Assembly (NCBI RefSeq): GCF_026283945.1
Contig: NZ_JAPDPC010000002.1
Location: 248,001 to 312,000, forward strand
Direction: 5' to 3'
From: Dyella humicola
GTDB lineage: Bacteria; Pseudomonadota; Gammaproteobacteria; Xanthomonadales; Rhodanobacteraceae
Length of the DNA stretch: 64,000 nucleotides
Below, in pieces: positions 33,708 through 42,822 of this stretch; positions within the stretch are counted from its first letter, which is position 1, and every line of letters begins with the position of its first letter. Made by a program: the position numbers and the translations under genes. Below the pieces are notes generated by a model that saw only the letters and a program-made list of their open reading frames with translations, had not been told where the DNA came from and made no database searches.

Positions 33708-34389
33708 ACTGTGCACCGAACGGAATCCATCCCATGAGAGGCTCCAGCTGACGCAGTGCCGAAAGAGGGCGTGGGAAGAACACCACGTACTGCGCGTTCA
33801 CGCGGGTAAAGCTGGCACCCTTCGCTAGCCCGAGAAGCTCCTTGCGAGGCAGCAGGATGGCGTCTTCGTCGAAGGGGCAGTCATTAACCGCCTTGACCGT
33901 AAGCGGGTTGAGGATGTTGTGCTCGAATACGAACAGCTGGCCGGTGGGCTTAAGGACCCGCCGCAATTCAGCCATCCAGTGGCGACGCTGTTCGGGCGGA
34001 ATATGGTGGAACACGCAGGCCACCAGAATGAGGTCGAACGATGCGTCCTCATACGGTAGGTTGTTCGAGTCGATGACTTTGAACGACGCGATCGCTCCGT
34101 GGGAGGCACTGGCCACGGCAACACTTTCGCCAGAGAGATCCGCGCCATTCAGGTTCGCCTTGGGAAAGGCCTGCTGCAGGTGAGGAATCGAGTTGCCGAC
34201 ACCGCAGCCGAAATCAAGGATTTCCAGTGGCACAGCGTCGGCACGCGTTGGAGATTTGCCCGCCATGAATTTCGCCTTGTAGGCGGCAAAGTAGGGGGGC
34301 TCCTCGCCGCTCGCCTTGATATTGGCGGCATGAAGCTGGGTGTAGCTGTTGGCGTATTGGTCGAATTCGGGCTTGCTGGAGTCATTCAT
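33685..34389 (-). CDS. Class I SAM-dependent methyltransferase
   Basis: A 234-residue methyltransferase with motif I LDFGCGVGNSIPHL (about 56-69), GADLSGESV at the second strand, and the FDLILVACVFHHIPPEQRRHWMAELRRVLKPTGQL block. ATG 34389 is chosen because MNDSSKPEFDQYAN fits family N-termini and GGA lies eight bases upstream. The frame stays open for about 65 codons further upstream without homology. It overlaps gtrA, forming a two-gene minus-strand unit among plus-strand genes. Acceptor unknown. Confidence 0.84.
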   Translation of the reverse strand: MNDSSKPEFDQYANSYTQLHAANIKASGEEPPYFAAYKAKFMAGKSPTRADAVPLEILDFGCGVGNSIPHLQQAFPKANLNGADLSGESVAVASASHGAIASFKVIDSNNLPYEDASFDLILVACVFHHIPPEQRRHWMAELRRVLKPTGQLFVFEHNILNPLTVKAVNDCPFDEDAILLPRKELLGLAKGASFTRVNAQYVVFFPRPLSALRQLEPLMGWIPFGAQYVVYATP

Positions 34390-34553
34390 TACGGCATTCC
34401 GGTGAAACGATTGCCGTCGAAAGAGCGGCCTGTCCGAAGTATCCCAGAAATGGACAAGTACCTCACTACAGAGCGGGGATTTTGTTGGCAGGGAGTGATA
34501 ACGAGCATGGCCCTTCGTCATTCGGTCCCTAGGACGCCTGGCAAACCGCCCAG

Positions 34554-34842
34554 ATGCGAGCTGCAGGACGAGAACTGGCATCTGGAGAAGATATATGCCG
34601 ACGCCAGTTCGGTGCAGAGTCGTTGAAGGTATTGCGCATCGAAACGGAAATCTCCGAAGCCGTGGACGAGGGCGTCGTGCGCGTGGTGAGAACGGTCGAA
34701 GACTTCATCGTGCGGGACGTATCACCGTTACTGGATGGCTACGCCGCATACGGGGCATTGGCCAAACGCGTATCGCCGTATGGAGATGGATTGGCCGCCG
34801 CGCGCATCGTCGCGGCGCTGCGCAGGAATTTGATCTCGAACC
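34554..34842 (+). pseudogene. Remnant of a wecB-like gene, C-terminal part only
   Basis: The frame from about 34623 encodes LRIETEISEAVDEGVV, then RRVVRT-like residues and VSPYGDGLAAARIVAALR. This matches the last 70 residues of the WecB at 27895 (MRSETERPEAVDEGVV, VSPYGDGHASRRIVAILR) in order and spacing. The catalytic N-terminal 300 residues are absent. Nucleotide similarity to the intact copy is only moderate, so it derives from a distinct epimerase gene, not a recent copy. It cannot be active and marks a lost gene. Confidence 0.75.
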
Positions 34843-35198
34843 TTCCGACTGACGACATGAGCTTGGCGCATGACAACGTCTGCGTTGACCGGACGCCCCG
34901 CCGTGCTACCCAGGTCTTTCGTGGTGCCCTACTAGCGGCGTGCCGTGCTGCGTTGCAGCGTGACGAGACCAGGCCCAGCTCCTCTATCCTTTCGCCAAGC
35001 TGACGTTTGCTGTGGGCCAGCCTATAGCTCGTGCCAGGAAGTCTCGTACTTCCTTGTCAGGTACTTGGTCATGCAGATGCAGCCTATTTCCGGGGACGTT
35101 TTGGGAGCGCGGGCGGCTGACTGAAGCTCACCGTGCACTTGGCTCCCCGTATTGAGGATTCTGAGAACGCTGGATCGGCGGGGGGCGCCATCAATCTG
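34843..35198. other. Gap downstream of the wecB remnant
   Basis: About 355 bases with only short overlapping open frames. The frame of the wecB remnant continues to 35003 with no homology. A reverse frame to 35022 (75 codons) has no recognisable features. Upstream signals of the phosphoglycerol-transferase gene must lie near the right end. Confidence 0.4.
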
Positions 35199-36986
35199 AT
35201 GACGAATTGGAAGAAGGTCGCAGAGGTCTTGCAGCTCAGTGGACGACAATTGCGGCCATTTTTCGGTATCGCCTTCGTCATCGCGGCCTGTTTAATTCTT
35301 GTCCTGGCGCTCGACCCGGCTATGAGTCCGTTTCCGGGATGGAGGCTGCTTTGGCTCAATGTGTTGCCCATCATGCTCGTTGCGCTGGTGCTGTTTGGCA
35401 TCAGCGGCAGGGCATGGCTTTCCGCCTGGATCATAGGCGGTGTTGTGTGGCTTTTATTTGTTGTGAATGGCATCAAGGAACGCAATATGAATGCGCCCGT
35501 GATGCCGAGCGACGTTGTGTTGGAAAGCCAGCTAATCCATAACCTCGGCTTCTTTTCGCGCTACCTTCAGGCGCACTGGCTGGCGGCATTCGCCGCGCTC
35601 GCGTTCTTGGCGGGCGCTTGGGTGATGGGCCGACTGGAGCATCACCGACGTCGCCCTGTCTGGGGACTCAGGCTGCTATGTATTCTGCTGCCCATGACCG
35701 GGCTCTATGGGATTTATGAAGATCTGGGACCGTGCGCCGGACTCTATTCGGACGACGCGCTCGACGGTTTCGAGTTGTGGAATCCCATCGTGGCCGTGGA
35801 TCGTGTGGGTCTGATGGCGGGGTTGGTGAGGATGGCGGAGGAGTCAAAGGTTGCCGTCCCGCACGTGCAGTCCAAGCTTGTCGAGGATTATGCGCGGGTC
35901 AACATCGACGATCTCAAGGCTCGCGCTGCTCGCGCGGTGCCGAAAGAGTTGCCGGACATCGTCGTGGTGCAAAGTGAGGCGTTTTTTGATCCCGGCATCC
36001 TCAAGGGTATTGAACCGGGCGACTACGAAGCCAATTTCGAGGGGCTCTCCAGCTCCGGCATCAGCGGTTTTCTCAAGGCGCCCACCTACGGTGGCGGCAC
36101 CATACGCACGGAGTTCGAAGCACTCACCGGTTATCCGATGCAGGCGTTCCCCGTTATTGAGTACCCTTACTATGGCCTGGCCGCCCGATGGATGCCGAGT
36201 GTTCCGCGGCGTCTGGACTCTTTTGGTTACGAGACCATGATTTTCCATCCCTATCATGGGAGTTTCTGGAACAGGGACGAGGCCGTGTCCGCGCTAGGCA
36301 TGCGGCGTAGTTTCTACGACGATCAATTTAGCGAGGCCGAGCGCGCCGGGGTCTATGTGTCGGATCACGCCTTGTTCGATTCGGTGCTGACCCAGTTGGA
36401 CCAGAAAGCCAGTGGCCCGCGATATGCACTGGTGATCACGATAGAGAATCATGGCCCTTGGGATGGGGACATCGGCGAACTCTCCAGTCTTCTCGATGGA
36501 CGCAAGGTGCCTGCCGGCTTGTCGCCTGCGGCTACGCAGGAGATGACTTATTACCTTTCTCACCTGGTCAACGGTGACAAGGCGCTGGGTGATTTCGCGC
36601 AGCGGCTACTGGCGCGCCCGCAATGGACCGTGCTGCTGTTCTACGGTGATCATCTGCCGGCGCTCGAGCATGCTTTCGCCGAGCGCGGCTTCGATGATGG
36701 GGGCGCCAATGGCGAGGAGCGTACACGGTATGTGTTGGTATCCAATCGTCCGATCGAGCATAAACAGCGCGATCTGAGCGCTTACGAACTCCCTGGCCTT
36801 CTTTTCGACTACATCGGGCTGCCAGAGGATGGCTATCTCGCCTTCAGTGCATCGATGCGTCAAAAACGTTTGGAAACGCCATCCGAAAATGAGGCGCAAC
36901 GATCCGAGACGATCCTCAATGCCGCGCGAATGGAGGTGCTTTGCGGGCACTCCATCAGTCTCGCAGGGCGATGCGATGCCCCTTGA
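35199..36986 (+). CDS. LTA synthase-like phosphoglycerol transferase / sulfatase-fold membrane protein
   Basis: A 595-residue protein with about five membrane helices in the first 180 residues and an extracytoplasmic sulfatase-fold domain (about 255-540). PDIVVVQSEAFFDP gives the first metal ligand, GGGTIRTEFEALTGYP holds the catalytic Thr position, and FYGDHLPALE the Asp-His metal ligands. This is the layout of lipoteichoic acid synthase and MdoB/OpgB, which transfer phosphoglycerol or related groups. It probably decorates the surface polysaccharide. GTG 35133 is an alternative start; ATG 35199 places the first helix normally. Ribosome site is weak. Confidence 0.85.
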   Translation: MTNWKKVAEVLQLSGRQLRPFFGIAFVIAACLILVLALDPAMSPFPGWRLLWLNVLPIMLVALVLFGISGRAWLSAWIIGGVVWLLFVVNGIKERNMNAPVMPSDVVLESQLIHNLGFFSRYLQAHWLAAFAALAFLAGAWVMGRLEHHRRRPVWGLRLLCILLPMTGLYGIYEDLGPCAGLYSDDALDGFELWNPIVAVDRVGLMAGLVRMAEESKVAVPHVQSKLVEDYARVNIDDLKARAARAVPKELPDIVVVQSEAFFDPGILKGIEPGDYEANFEGLSSSGISGFLKAPTYGGGTIRTEFEALTGYPMQAFPVIEYPYYGLAARWMPSVPRRLDSFGYETMIFHPYHGSFWNRDEAVSALGMRRSFYDDQFSEAERAGVYVSDHALFDSVLTQLDQKASGPRYALVITIENHGPWDGDIGELSSLLDGRKVPAGLSPAATQEMTYYLSHLVNGDKALGDFAQRLLARPQWTVLLFYGDHLPALEHAFAERGFDDGGANGEERTRYVLVSNRPIEHKQRDLSAYELPGLLFDYIGLPEDGYLAFSASMRQKRLETPSENEAQRSETILNAARMEVLCGHSISLAGRCDAP

Positions 36987-37091
36987 CTGGGGATGATGGT
37001 AGGCTCCTACCCGTGTGCTGAGCAGCCGCGGGAGCTCGTTCAGCGGAAAGAAATGATCTTCTTTTCTACCGATTCAAGAATGAGGGAGCCT

Positions 37092-38630
37092 ATGCGCTCA
37101 TCTTTTGTACTTGAAGAAGAGGCGCCCGTTCGACTTGTCGAAAAGGCATCAGTGCCGAATCGATGGACCGAATTCGCGCATTTCTCGCAGCGCGAGCGTG
37201 GCCTCGTGTTGCTGTCCGAAGAGAGTCTTCACCTGCCAGCCCTGACGGTTCCACGCGAACCGGTGCTATGGATGCGTTGTCTGCGCGGGCTCCCCGAAAT
37301 CAGCAAGCACGGTATCAGTGTCGAGATTTGGTGCAGATTCGACGGCGGCGAGGCGCGCTTGCTGGTCAAGCAGCACCTGATGAACGATGAGCCCGCCGCG
37401 AGCGCATGGGAAATGCTCGTCGATCTGCCGTTGGCCGCAGGTCAGATGGTGGAGTTGGAATTACGCTGCGAAGGAGGAAAAAGGGGATTCTTTCATCGCG
37501 CTGACCGGCTGGGTTTGCTTGGACTTGTGGTCTGTGCACGCGAGGACCTTCCCCTGACGCGTGCCCGCTCACACCACGCTTGGCGGCTAAAGAACGAGAT
37601 CGCACATTTCCAGAATGTCTATAGCGGTGACTTCTACAAGGACCGCCATCGGGACCGTGGGGCCGACCTGCCTTTGATGCAGCCGATCCGGCCTTTACCG
37701 CCGTCTAAGCCGGCGCAGGAGGCTGTTCTCGGGCTGCGTGATGCACTGGCAAGCCGGCTGAGCAGCATACTGGCGCAGCCTGGCGAGAATGCCTTCAATT
37801 ACGCCATGCGTGTGCTCGGTACCGTGATTCCTGCTCAGGCGCCGGATTTTCCAGGGCGCTTGCAAGCCTTGGCCGGGAAGCGAGCGGGAGGCCGCTTGAG
37901 AATGCTTGCCCTATGCGCAGGCGAGGCCGCCGTGGAGGGCCAGATACTGGCGGCGGCTGCGGTCCCCGTGGAGCTTTGTATTGTCGATGTTAACGCCGAG
38001 TTGCTTGAGCGGGCAGCCCTGCAAATGCCGTCGGGCGTGATAGTCGACCGAGTGCTGGGAGACGCAAACGACATCGGGCCACAGCTTGGCCATTTCGATG
38101 TCATCTGCATCACGTCCGGGCTGCATCATCTGGTGGAACTGGAAAAGGTGCTGAGCGCCATAGCGATGTCGCTGACGCAGGATGGCGAGTTCTGGTTGAT
38201 CGGAGAGCAGGTGGGGCGGAATGGCAATCGCTTGTGGCCTGAGGCGCTGGACCTGGCCAACCAGATATTTGCGACTTGGCCGGCAGAAAAGCGTATCAAT
38301 CGCCATACCGGCGTACGGGACGAGGTTATTCCCGATACGGATTTTTCAGCGAGTTGTTTCGAGGGCATTCGTAGCGAGGATATTACCGACCAGCTCGCCC
38401 GGTATTTTCTCCCCGTCAATTGCTATTTGCGCAATGCTTTCCTGTGGCGCCTGGTAGATGTTTCCTACGCGGCAAACTTCGACCTTGAGAATGCCGATGA
38501 CCGCGCCCTGATTATCCAGGCAGTAGTGGAAGAGGCGATCCTGTGGGCGCAGGGTAGTCGAGGTACCGAGATGCACGCAGTCTACCGTAGCAAGTGGGCC
38601 GGGCTTTCCGGCATGGTGAATTCGCCCTAG
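37092..38630 (+). CDS. SAM-dependent methyltransferase with N-terminal accessory domain
   Basis: A 512-residue protein. The C-terminal half has a Rossmann-type methyltransferase core: RMLALCAGEAAVEG (motif I), IVDVNAELLERA and FDVICITSGLHHLVELEKVL. Residues about 1-165 are a beta-rich unit (VPREPVLWMRCLRGLPEIS, VEIWCRFDGG) that I do not recognise; a glycan-binding role is possible. Starts at 36993, 37053 and 37092 are all open; 37092 has a GAGGGAG site. Positioned beside the phosphoglycerol transferase, it may act on the polysaccharide terminus. Confidence 0.75.
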   Translation: MRSSFVLEEEAPVRLVEKASVPNRWTEFAHFSQRERGLVLLSEESLHLPALTVPREPVLWMRCLRGLPEISKHGISVEIWCRFDGGEARLLVKQHLMNDEPAASAWEMLVDLPLAAGQMVELELRCEGGKRGFFHRADRLGLLGLVVCAREDLPLTRARSHHAWRLKNEIAHFQNVYSGDFYKDRHRDRGADLPLMQPIRPLPPSKPAQEAVLGLRDALASRLSSILAQPGENAFNYAMRVLGTVIPAQAPDFPGRLQALAGKRAGGRLRMLALCAGEAAVEGQILAAAAVPVELCIVDVNAELLERAALQMPSGVIVDRVLGDANDIGPQLGHFDVICITSGLHHLVELEKVLSAIAMSLTQDGEFWLIGEQVGRNGNRLWPEALDLANQIFATWPAEKRINRHTGVRDEVIPDTDFSASCFEGIRSEDITDQLARYFLPVNCYLRNAFLWRLVDVSYAANFDLENADDRALIIQAVVEEAILWAQGSRGTEMHAVYRSKWAGLSGMVNSP

Positions 38631-38643
38631 GGCGCGCTCAGCG

Positions 38644-38661
38644 GACCGGGCGCGCCCGGTC
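38644..38661. repeat. Perfect 18-bp palindrome between convergent genes
   Basis: GACCGGGCGCGCCCGGTC is its own reverse complement and lies between the convergent methyltransferase and lipoprotein genes. There is no T tract, so it may be a weak bidirectional terminator or an extragenic palindrome. Confidence 0.55.
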
Positions 38662-38678
38662 TGTTCCGCCAGCGCAAC

Positions 38679-39077
38679 TCATTGCTTGCAGGGAGCGCTT
38701 CCGATGCGCACCTTAGCCAAGGTTTTCTCTCCGCTCGCGTCCGTCATGCTGATGATGGTTCCTGGAAGCATCCAGGGGCCGCTTTGCATCGTTCCTTTCC
38801 AGCCCTGCTCGGTCCAGAGCTCTGGAGTCGACGTGTCGGCCCGGCGATCGCGGATCCAGAATCGGACTCGCCCGTCGGTTGCATAAGTAGCATCCCATTG
38901 CAGAGTGATGCTGACGGGCTGCGTATGGGCTCCGCAATTGGGCACCGCCGATGGCGAAATGGACATGTGAGGGGACTTATGACAACCGCTCAGCGCGACA
39001 ACCGCGATCGACACGATGACGGCGAGGAGCCGTGGGCCGTGTTTGCGAACTGTCGCGAGTGCATTCTGTTTGTTCAT
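38679..39077 (-). CDS. Orphan small lipoprotein
   Basis: A 132-residue protein with a signal peptide ending in LSGC (Cys about residue 32), so probably a lipoprotein. The mature part contains two more Cys (in NCGAH and APCKQ) that could form a disulfide, and a beta-rich middle (LQWDATYATDGRVRFWIRD). No family recognised. ATG 39077 has GGA eight bases upstream. It is alone on the minus strand between glycan genes with long flanking gaps. Confidence 0.65.
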   Translation of the reverse strand: MNKQNALATVRKHGPRLLAVIVSIAVVALSGCHKSPHMSISPSAVPNCGAHTQPVSITLQWDATYATDGRVRFWIRDRRADTSTPELWTEQGWKGTMQSGPWMLPGTIISMTDASGEKTLAKVRIGSAPCKQ

Positions 39078-39652
39078 TGGTAAGTCCGGAGTCCGTCGAA
39101 GATCCATGCATCATGTACGGCGAGAAATGTTTTGCGTTGGCGGTCGATGCAAATGCCGTCAACGCAATGGGGTATCGTTGTCGGGACCCATCAGCAGGGA
39201 TGAAGAGCAAGCCTGGCTGCTTGTCATACCATGCTGGGCCAATGAGCCAAAGCCACTGCCTGATGATATGCGATTGAAGTCGCTGTGACGTTGTGCGCGA
39301 TGATGCAGCGCTCCAGGTTGTGCATCTAGGGTTCTAGCGGCGCCGGAAGCGCGGCCGATAAGCTCGATGAAGATGGGCTCAAGATCGTCTAAGGAAATGA
39401 GTAAGGTCGGTTCTGGCCGCTTCAGAAGCGCATTCTCCCGCTCGGTCATTGCCATACCAGGCCCTTGCGAGCGCGCCGAAGCGGCGTCCAGATGCATTAA
39501 GCAGGTCCTCGGGCATGCCCTGGACAGGTCCTCAGCTGGAAGGCGTAGGAGGAGCGGAAAGCGGCATGCTTTTGGTGAGGATTGATCCTTGTGGTCCGCC
39601 ACGCCAAGATGCCGACTGTCCTGCTCCGGGTAGACGCTTCAAGGCATTCTTA
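39078..39652. other. Gap between the orphan lipoprotein and the GT4 gene
   Basis: About 575 bases without a supported gene. A reverse-strand frame at 39159-39602 includes a protein-like stretch (ERENALLKRPEPTLLISLDDLEP) but no good start and no recognised family. A plus-strand frame upstream of the GT4 gene is open but not homologous. Possible decayed gene. Confidence 0.4.
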
Positions 39653-40933
39653 GTGCGCATACTTCTCATCGCATATGGTTTTCCACCGCTGGCTTCGCCG
39701 CAGGCAATACGCTGGTATTACCTGACGCGCGAACTCGTCAAGCTTGGCGTTGATGTTCATGTACTGGCGCCGGATTTGCCCAGCGCGGGCCGCTCCGCGC
39801 TGGAGCTTCCCGCTGGTGTCGTTGTGCATCGATGCCATGCCGGTGGCTTCGCCGCATGGGTGGCGCAACTGAAACGGCCCAGAGCTGCCGCGTCCGCTCC
39901 GTCTTCCTCCGCTAGCGTTCCCGCCAAAAGAGGGCTCAACTGGAAGGGGCGGCTATACCAGAAGCTTGATGCATTGATTGGCTTGTGGACTTACTCGGAC
40001 AACCGTGGCCAATGGCGGAAGTTCGCACTCGGCGAGGCCCGGCGGGTCATCGAAGCCATTCAGCCCGATGCCATCGTCAGCTCGCACGAACCGCCCGTTT
40101 CCCTCGAGGTCGGCCTGCAATGCGGGCGCGGACGCGTATGGTTGGCTGATCTCGGGGATCCCGTATTGGCGCCCTATACGCCCAAACGCTGGCATCGGCG
40201 CGCCTGGGCGCTGGAGGAGAGCGTATGCGATTCGGCAGCGGCCGTGAGCGTCACCACTGAGGCGACGCGCAAGTTGCTGATCGAGCGGCATGGGGCCGCT
40301 CCTGACAAGATTCTCGTGCTGCCGCAGGGCTACGATGACGCTTTGCCCATTGAGTTCAGCGCGGCCCCACCGATTAATCGCCAGCAACCGTTGCAGCTGT
40401 TGTATACGGGCCGCTTCTACGCTTTTCGGGACCCGACGGCATTGCTGGAGGCCGTGCTGGAGCAGGATGATGTTCAGCTTACGATCGTCGCTCCGGAAAT
40501 AAGTGCGGATCACCTTGCCTTGATCGAGCGCAGCCAGGGGCGGATCGTTTTTCTAGGCGAACAGCCTCATGCGCGCGCGCTGGCGCTGCAGCAGGCGTGC
40601 GATGTGCTGGTGAATATTGGCAATGCCCTGGACGCGCAGACGCCGGGGAAGCTGTTCGAATATCTGGGCAGCGGCAAGCCCGTGCTGCACTGCTATTCGG
40701 TCGAAGACGATCCGGCCAACGCGTTGATCGCGCAGACCGGACGGGGTTGGTCCTGCCGTAATCGAAGTGCCGACTTGCGCGCATTTCTGCAGGTGCTGAC
40801 GGAGTCGCCGGAGCGTTGCTATGGCGAGTTGTCGAACGACGTAGCACGCATCGCCGCTTACGGCTGGTCCCGTCTTGCGCAGCGTTGGCTGGATCGATGC
40901 CGGCTCGAGGTGACGCGTGCCCGGGCAGGCTGA
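39653..40933 (+). CDS. Glycosyltransferase family 4 (GT-B fold)
   Basis: A 426-residue GT-B glycosyltransferase: RILLIAYGFPPLASPQAIR is the typical N-terminal donor/acceptor loop, LLYTGRFYAFRDP begins the C-terminal donor domain, and KLFEYLGSGKPV has the conserved Glu of GT4. GTG 39653 follows AAGG by nine bases and matches the family start; the frame is open further upstream without homology. It is the last plus-strand gene before etfA and forms the right edge of the polysaccharide island. Sugar specificity is unknown. Confidence 0.85.
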   Translation: MRILLIAYGFPPLASPQAIRWYYLTRELVKLGVDVHVLAPDLPSAGRSALELPAGVVVHRCHAGGFAAWVAQLKRPRAAASAPSSSASVPAKRGLNWKGRLYQKLDALIGLWTYSDNRGQWRKFALGEARRVIEAIQPDAIVSSHEPPVSLEVGLQCGRGRVWLADLGDPVLAPYTPKRWHRRAWALEESVCDSAAAVSVTTEATRKLLIERHGAAPDKILVLPQGYDDALPIEFSAAPPINRQQPLQLLYTGRFYAFRDPTALLEAVLEQDDVQLTIVAPEISADHLALIERSQGRIVFLGEQPHARALALQQACDVLVNIGNALDAQTPGKLFEYLGSGKPVLHCYSVEDDPANALIAQTGRGWSCRNRSADLRAFLQVLTESPERCYGELSNDVARIAAYGWSRLAQRWLDRCRLEVTRARAG

Positions 40934-41002
40934 GTCGATCAGGAGGTTTGGCAAGGTGCCCGCGATCAAGATGTGAGCGCAGGCACCGGCCAATGCCCCG
41001 GT

Positions 41003-41947
41003 TTATCCCAGCGCCTGCTCGAGTTCCGGGATCAGTTTGAAGAGATCACCCACCAGGCCGATATCCGCGATCTCAAAGATTGGCGCTTCGCCGTCCTTGT
41101 TGATCGCCACGATCGTGCCGGCGTCCTTGATGCCAGTCAGATGCTGGATGGCTCCGGAGATGCCGATGGCCATGTAGAGCTCCGGCGCGATGATCTTGCC
41201 AGTCTGGCCGACTTGCAGCTCATTGGGTACATAGCCGGCGTCCACGGCGGCGCGCGATGCTCCGACGGCGGCGCCAATTTTGTCGGCAAATTTATAGATG
41301 ATCTCGAAGTTTTCCTTCGAGCCGACGCCACGACCGCCAGAAACCACCTTGCTGGCGCTCTGCAGGTCCGGACGGTCGCTCTTGCCCTGGCGCAACTCCA
41401 CGAAGCGGGTGTGTGCAGGCAGGGACACATCGATGGACATCGCTTCTACGGGAGCCGCGTTGGCACCGATATTGGCGGCGGGCCATGACGCCGTGCGGAT
41501 GGTGGCGACGACGGTGGTGTCGCCATCCGCCTCGACGGTAACGATGGCGTTGCCGGCGTACATCGGGCGCTTGAACGTGTGGCTGGATTCCACGCTCATC
41601 ACGTCGCTGACCTGGGCCACGCCGAGCAGCGCCGCAACGCGCGGGGCGACATCCTTGCCGAACGTAGTGGACGGCGCGAACACGTGGCTGTAGCCAGCGG
41701 CGACCTTGGCGATCTGCGGCGCCAGTACGGCTGCCAGTGGATGCGCATTCTCGGCCCGGGCGATGGTCAGTACGCGACTGACGCCTTCGATCTTCGCTGC
41801 CTCGGCGGCGATGGGCTCGACTTGATCAGCCAGCACCAACACGTCGATGGTCTCCGGCTTGACGGCCACGGCAGCACTCACGGCGCGCGCGGTGGAAGGG
41901 TTCAGCTTGCCGCCCAGATGTTCGGCGATGACGAGAATTTTGCTCAT
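41003..41947 (-). CDS. etfA: Electron transfer flavoprotein, alpha subunit
   Basis: A 314-residue EtfA. The C-terminal FAD domain (about 190-314) has [21 protein letters not shown] and [23 protein letters not shown], the standard flavin-binding series. With EtfB it carries electrons from acyl-CoA dehydrogenases to the membrane quinone pool. It follows etfB by 19 bases. Together they border the O-polysaccharide island. Confidence 0.96.
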   Translation of the reverse strand: MSKILVIAEHLGGKLNPSTARAVSAAVAVKPETIDVLVLADQVEPIAAEAAKIEGVSRVLTIARAENAHPLAAVLAPQIAKVAAGYSHVFAPSTTFGKDVAPRVAALLGVAQVSDVMSVESSHTFKRPMYAGNAIVTVEADGDTTVVATIRTASWPAANIGANAAPVEAMSIDVSLPAHTRFVELRQGKSDRPDLQSASKVVSGGRGVGSKENFEIIYKFADKIGAAVGASRAAVDAGYVPNELQVGQTGKIIAPELYMAIGISGAIQHLTGIKDAGTIVAINKDGEAPIFEIADIGLVGDLFKLIPELEQALG

Positions 41948-41966
41948 GATCTGTCTCCCGGGCTGC

Positions 41967-42713
41967 TTAAAGCAGACCTTTCTGCTTCAGCGCTGCGACC
42001 AGTTCGGCCGCGTCCTTGACCATCACGCCCTTGCTGCGTTTGGCCGGCGCGGCGTAATGCGTGGTCTTCAGATGGGCGTTGCTCTCGACGCCCAAGGAAC
42101 CAAGTTCGACCAGGTCGATCGGCTTGGACTTGGCCTTCATGATGTCCGGCAACTTGATGAAGCGTGGCTCGTTGAGGCGCAGATCGGTGGTGATGACCGC
42201 GGGCAGCTCTGCTTCGATCACCTCCAGGCCGGCATCGACTTCGCGCGTTACCGTGGCTTTGCCATCGGCGATCTCGACCTTGCTGGCGAACGTCGCCTGC
42301 GGGCGATCCCACAACGCAGCCAGCATCTGGCCGGTCTGGTTGGCGTCATCGTCGATGGCTTGCTTACCAAGAATGACGAGGCCGGGCTGTTCCTTCTCGA
42401 CCAGCTTCTGAAACACTCGCGCAGCCGTCAGCGGTTGCACGGCATCCGCCGTCAGCACGTGGATCGCACGATTGGCACCCATGGCCAGGCCGTTGCGCAG
42501 GTGTGCGGTCAGGTCCGCCGGGCCAATGCCAACCACCACCACCTCTTCCGCGACACCTTTTTCGCGAAGGCGCAGTGCCTCTTCCAGCGCGATGTCGTCA
42601 AACGGATTGGCGGAAAGCTTGACGCCATCGGTGATCACGCCGGTGCCATCGGGCTTGACCTGGATGCGCACGTTGTAGTCCACAACGCGCTTGTAGCCAA
42701 CGAGAATCTTCAT
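41967..42713 (-). CDS. etfB: Electron transfer flavoprotein, beta subunit
   Basis: A 248-residue EtfB beginning MKILVGYKRVVDYNVRI, with NPFDDIALEEALRLRE, VVGIGP and the AMP-binding GKQAIDDDANQTGQM. The signature VxxTDLRLNEPR-like VITTDLRLNEPRFIKLPDIMKAK is intact. ATG 42713 is the family start; upstream codons open in frame are not homologous. It lies 109 bases downstream of a glycosyltransferase gene on the same strand. Confidence 0.96.
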   Translation of the reverse strand: MKILVGYKRVVDYNVRIQVKPDGTGVITDGVKLSANPFDDIALEEALRLREKGVAEEVVVVGIGPADLTAHLRNGLAMGANRAIHVLTADAVQPLTAARVFQKLVEKEQPGLVILGKQAIDDDANQTGQMLAALWDRPQATFASKVEIADGKATVTREVDAGLEVIEAELPAVITTDLRLNEPRFIKLPDIMKAKSKPIDLVELGSLGVESNAHLKTTHYAAPAKRSKGVMVKDAAELVAALKQKGLL

Positions 42714-42822
42714 CTGCGGGTCCTTCAACGGTAAGGTCGTCTTCGGGGAACTGGGGTCGTCTATATTACCCGTATTCAAACGGGCGTATGAAGCAAGTGG
42801 AATATGCCGTCGACGGCGGATC

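Noticed and set aside
33294-33716. GTG 33716 as gtrA start
   Set aside because: ATG 33707 or 33698 fits better; GTG has no better site.
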